Part shown: positions 60,899 through 64,000 of the stretch, piece by piece
Position numbering within the stretch: the stretch's first letter is position 1
How the letters are laid out: each line of letters begins with the position of its first letter
Assembly: GCF_030158645.1 (NCBI RefSeq)
Contig: NZ_JAOASO010000159.1
Location: 1 to 64,000 of the forward strand
From: Hydrogenophaga sp.
GTDB lineage: Bacteria; Pseudomonadota; Gammaproteobacteria; Burkholderiales; Burkholderiaceae_C
Length of the DNA: 64,000 nt
Reading direction: 5' to 3'
Program-made: the position numbers and the translations under genes
The notes under the pieces: generated by a model
Told to the model about the DNA's origin: nothing
Databases searched by the model: none
Seen by the model: only the letters and a program-made list of their open reading frames with translations

Positions 60899-61783
60899 AT
60901 GGAAAAAACACCTTCGACCGACCCCGCGTGGCTGAACCGCGAGTACAACAACCGCGAGCTGGTGCCCGAGCATGCGGCCCACTTCGAGCGCTGGGCCCGG
61001 ACTTCCGAGCAGGTGCGACAGGGCAGCCGACCGTTGCTGGACGTGAGCTATGGCCATGGCCCCGGCGAGACGCTGGACATCTTTCCCGCGCCACGCAAGC
61101 CGGGCACGCCGCTGGCGCCGGTGATGGTGTTCATCCACGGCGGCTACTGGCGCAGCCTGGACAAATCCGACCACTCGTTCATTGCGCCCGCGTTCACGAA
61201 GCACGGCGCTTGCGTGGTGATGCCCAACTACGCACTGTGCCCGGCGGTCACCATTCCCGACATCGTGATGCAGATGGTGCACGCGCTGGCCTGGACCTTC
61301 CGCCACATCGCTGCGCACGGCGGTGATCCGCACCGCATTTCGGTGGTGGGCCATTCGGCGGGCGGGCACCTGGCCACGATGATGCTGGCCTGCGAATGGA
61401 CGCGTGTGGGTGGCGATCTGCCCGAGTCGTTGGTGAAGAACGCGCTGTCGATCTCGGGCCTTTACGACCTGGAGCCGGTGCGCCTCACACCGTTCGTTCA
61501 GCCGTCGTTGAACCTGACACCTTCGCAGGTGAAGAAGGCCAGCCCGGTGCGTTTGCCTGCGCCTTTGCTGCGCGAAGGTCGCGGGCAGTTGTTTGTTGCT
61601 GCTGGAGCGGATGAGAGCAGCGAGTTCCAGCGCCAGAACCGCATCATCCAGCAGGCCTGGGGGTCGGAGGTGGTGCCGGTGTGCGAGGCGTTGCCGGGGC
61701 TCAACCACTTCAGCATTGTTGAGGCCTTGGTTCAGCCGAAACACCGGTTGCACGGGATGGCGCGGGAACTGCTCTCCGTTTGA
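60899..61783 (+). CDS. Alpha/beta hydrolase (arylformamidase/esterase-like)
   Basis: VMVFIHGGYWRSLDKSDHSFIA, VVGHSAGGHLATMM. Confidence 0.88.
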   Translation: MEKTPSTDPAWLNREYNNRELVPEHAAHFERWARTSEQVRQGSRPLLDVSYGHGPGETLDIFPAPRKPGTPLAPVMVFIHGGYWRSLDKSDHSFIAPAFTKHGACVVMPNYALCPAVTIPDIVMQMVHALAWTFRHIAAHGGDPHRISVVGHSAGGHLATMMLACEWTRVGGDLPESLVKNALSISGLYDLEPVRLTPFVQPSLNLTPSQVKKASPVRLPAPLLREGRGQLFVAAGADESSEFQRQNRIIQQAWGSEVVPVCEALPGLNHFSIVEALVQPKHRLHGMARELLSV

Positions 61784-61837
61784 CGTTGCGTTTTCTCCGG
61801 CCAGGCCGGTCGCTCGTCAGGGCAGTTTCCAAACCCC

Positions 61838-62815
61838 CTACATCAGCAGGTGCTCGCCCGCATTGTCCCCACCCAGGATCACGTAGTTCACCTTGCGCAC
61901 GTCCATCAGTTTCGTGCCGCCCGAGTAGCTGATCGAGCTCTGCACGTCCTGCTCCATCTCCACCAGCGTGTCGGCCAGCTTGCCCTTGATGGGCTCCAGG
62001 ATGCGCTTGCCTTCCACGTGCTTGTACTCGCCCTTGTTGAAGTCGCTCGCCGAGCCGTAGTACTCCTTGTAGAGCACACCGTCCACTTCCACCGTCTGGC
62101 CCGGTGACTCCTCGTGGCCCGCGAAGAGCGAGCCGATCATCACCATGCTGGCGCCGAAGCGCACGCTCTTGGCAATGTCGCCATGGCTGCGGATGCCGCC
62201 GTCGGCAATGATGGGTTTGGTGGCCACGCGGGCGCACCACTTGAGCGCGCTGAGCTGCCAGCCACCGGTGCCAAAACCCGTCTTGAGCTTGGTGATGCAG
62301 ACCTTGCCCGGTCCCACACCCACCTTGGTCGCGTCCGCGCCCCAGGTTTCCAGGTCGATCACCGCTTCGGGCGTGGCCACGTTGCCCGCGATGATGAAGG
62401 ACGAGGGCAGTTTCTCTTTCAGGTAGCCGATCATGTTCTTCACGCTGTCGGCGTGGCCGTGCGCGATGTCGATGGTGATGTACTCCGGCGCCAGGCCCTC
62501 GGCCACCAGCTGGTCCACCGTGGCGTAGTCGGGCGCCTTCACGCCCAGCGAGATCGAGGCATACACATCGTGCGCGCGCATGTCGCGCACAAACTTCAGG
62601 TTGTCCAGGTCGAAGCGGTGCATCACGTAGAAGTAACCGTGTTGGGCCAGCCAGACGCAGATGGACTCGTCCACCACCGTCTTCATGTTGGCCGGCACCA
62701 CCGGCAGACGGAACTTGCGCCCACCGAGCTCCACGCCCGCGTCGCATTCCGAACGGCTCTCCACGCGGCACTTGCGCGGCAGCAGCAGGACGTTGTCGTA
62801 ATCAAAAATTTCCAT
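61838..62815 (-). CDS. guaC: GMP reductase
   Basis: [79 protein letters not shown]. Confidence 0.95.
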   Translation of the reverse strand: MEIFDYDNVLLLPRKCRVESRSECDAGVELGGRKFRLPVVPANMKTVVDESICVWLAQHGYFYVMHRFDLDNLKFVRDMRAHDVYASISLGVKAPDYATVDQLVAEGLAPEYITIDIAHGHADSVKNMIGYLKEKLPSSFIIAGNVATPEAVIDLETWGADATKVGVGPGKVCITKLKTGFGTGGWQLSALKWCARVATKPIIADGGIRSHGDIAKSVRFGASMVMIGSLFAGHEESPGQTVEVDGVLYKEYYGSASDFNKGEYKHVEGKRILEPIKGKLADTLVEMEQDVQSSISYSGGTKLMDVRKVNYVILGGDNAGEHLLM

Positions 62816-62888
62816 GTGAACCAGGCTCCAGAAAACTGTTGTTGAACAGGGAGAGCGCTTGGCTTGGCCGGCTTTGTGCATCGGGCAC

Positions 62889-62920
62889 AAAAAACCGGGC
62901 GCAAGAATCTTGGGCCCGGT
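62889..62920 (-). terminator. Intrinsic-terminator-like hairpin in guaC leader (candidate attenuator)
   Basis: Minus strand ACCGGGCcCAAG-att-CTTGcGCCCGGTTTTTT, about 75 nt upstream of guaC ATG, same strand. Confidence 0.7.
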
Positions 62921-63039
62921 GATTGATTCTAGGCGCCTTGGTCGGCGTGAGGCGGGTTTCGACGCCTCGCCCGCCATATGGGGGCCATACGGATGACCGT
63001 ATACAGCGCGCAGCACAGGGCGCTTCCTACAATCAAGCC

Positions 63040-64000
<961 letters not shown>

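Overview
GC-rich bacterial chromosome segment; gene content, order and the intergenic repeat family point to Burkholderiales/Comamonadaceae (Hydrogenophaga-like; inference, not verified by search). Left edge: tail of an RND efflux pump gene, about 1 kb of gene-poor sequence, then a truncated 3' half of a tRNA (tRNA-Arg(ACG)-like), probably an attachment-site scar of a genomic island. Housekeeping block follows: greB, spoT/rsh, rpoZ, gmk, yicC, Ser/Thr kinase, PP2C phosphatase, rph, rdgB, hemW, tRNA-Ser. Next is a urease cluster (ureABCEFG with a 56-aa extra ORF, no ureD visible), divergent from a very large NCS1-transporter/histidine-kinase/receiver fusion and its LuxR-type response regulator. 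The rest contains thiC with a TPP riboswitch, a tripartite tricarboxylate transporter cluster, gdhA, a beta-helix-like repeat protein, a two-component system with exported GlcG/HbpS-like and HiuH-like proteins, a roughly 12-gene minus-strand operon (amino-acid-type ABC transporter, lactonase-like MBL, isochorismatase-like amidase, creatininase-like, EamA, two SDRs, desaturase), a MarR/Bug/FAD-monooxygenase locus, an SBP-fused sensor kinase, guaC with a terminator-like hairpin in its leader, and the start of a UvrD/Rep helicase. Best candidates for new biology: the NCS1-HK transceptor next to urease, the HbpS-like/TCS/HiuH locus with a 22-bp palindrome, the long catabolic operon, the in-frame 21-bp coding repeat, the guaC leader hairpin and the tRNA-half att scar. 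No database searches were run; all family calls come from reading the protein sequences.
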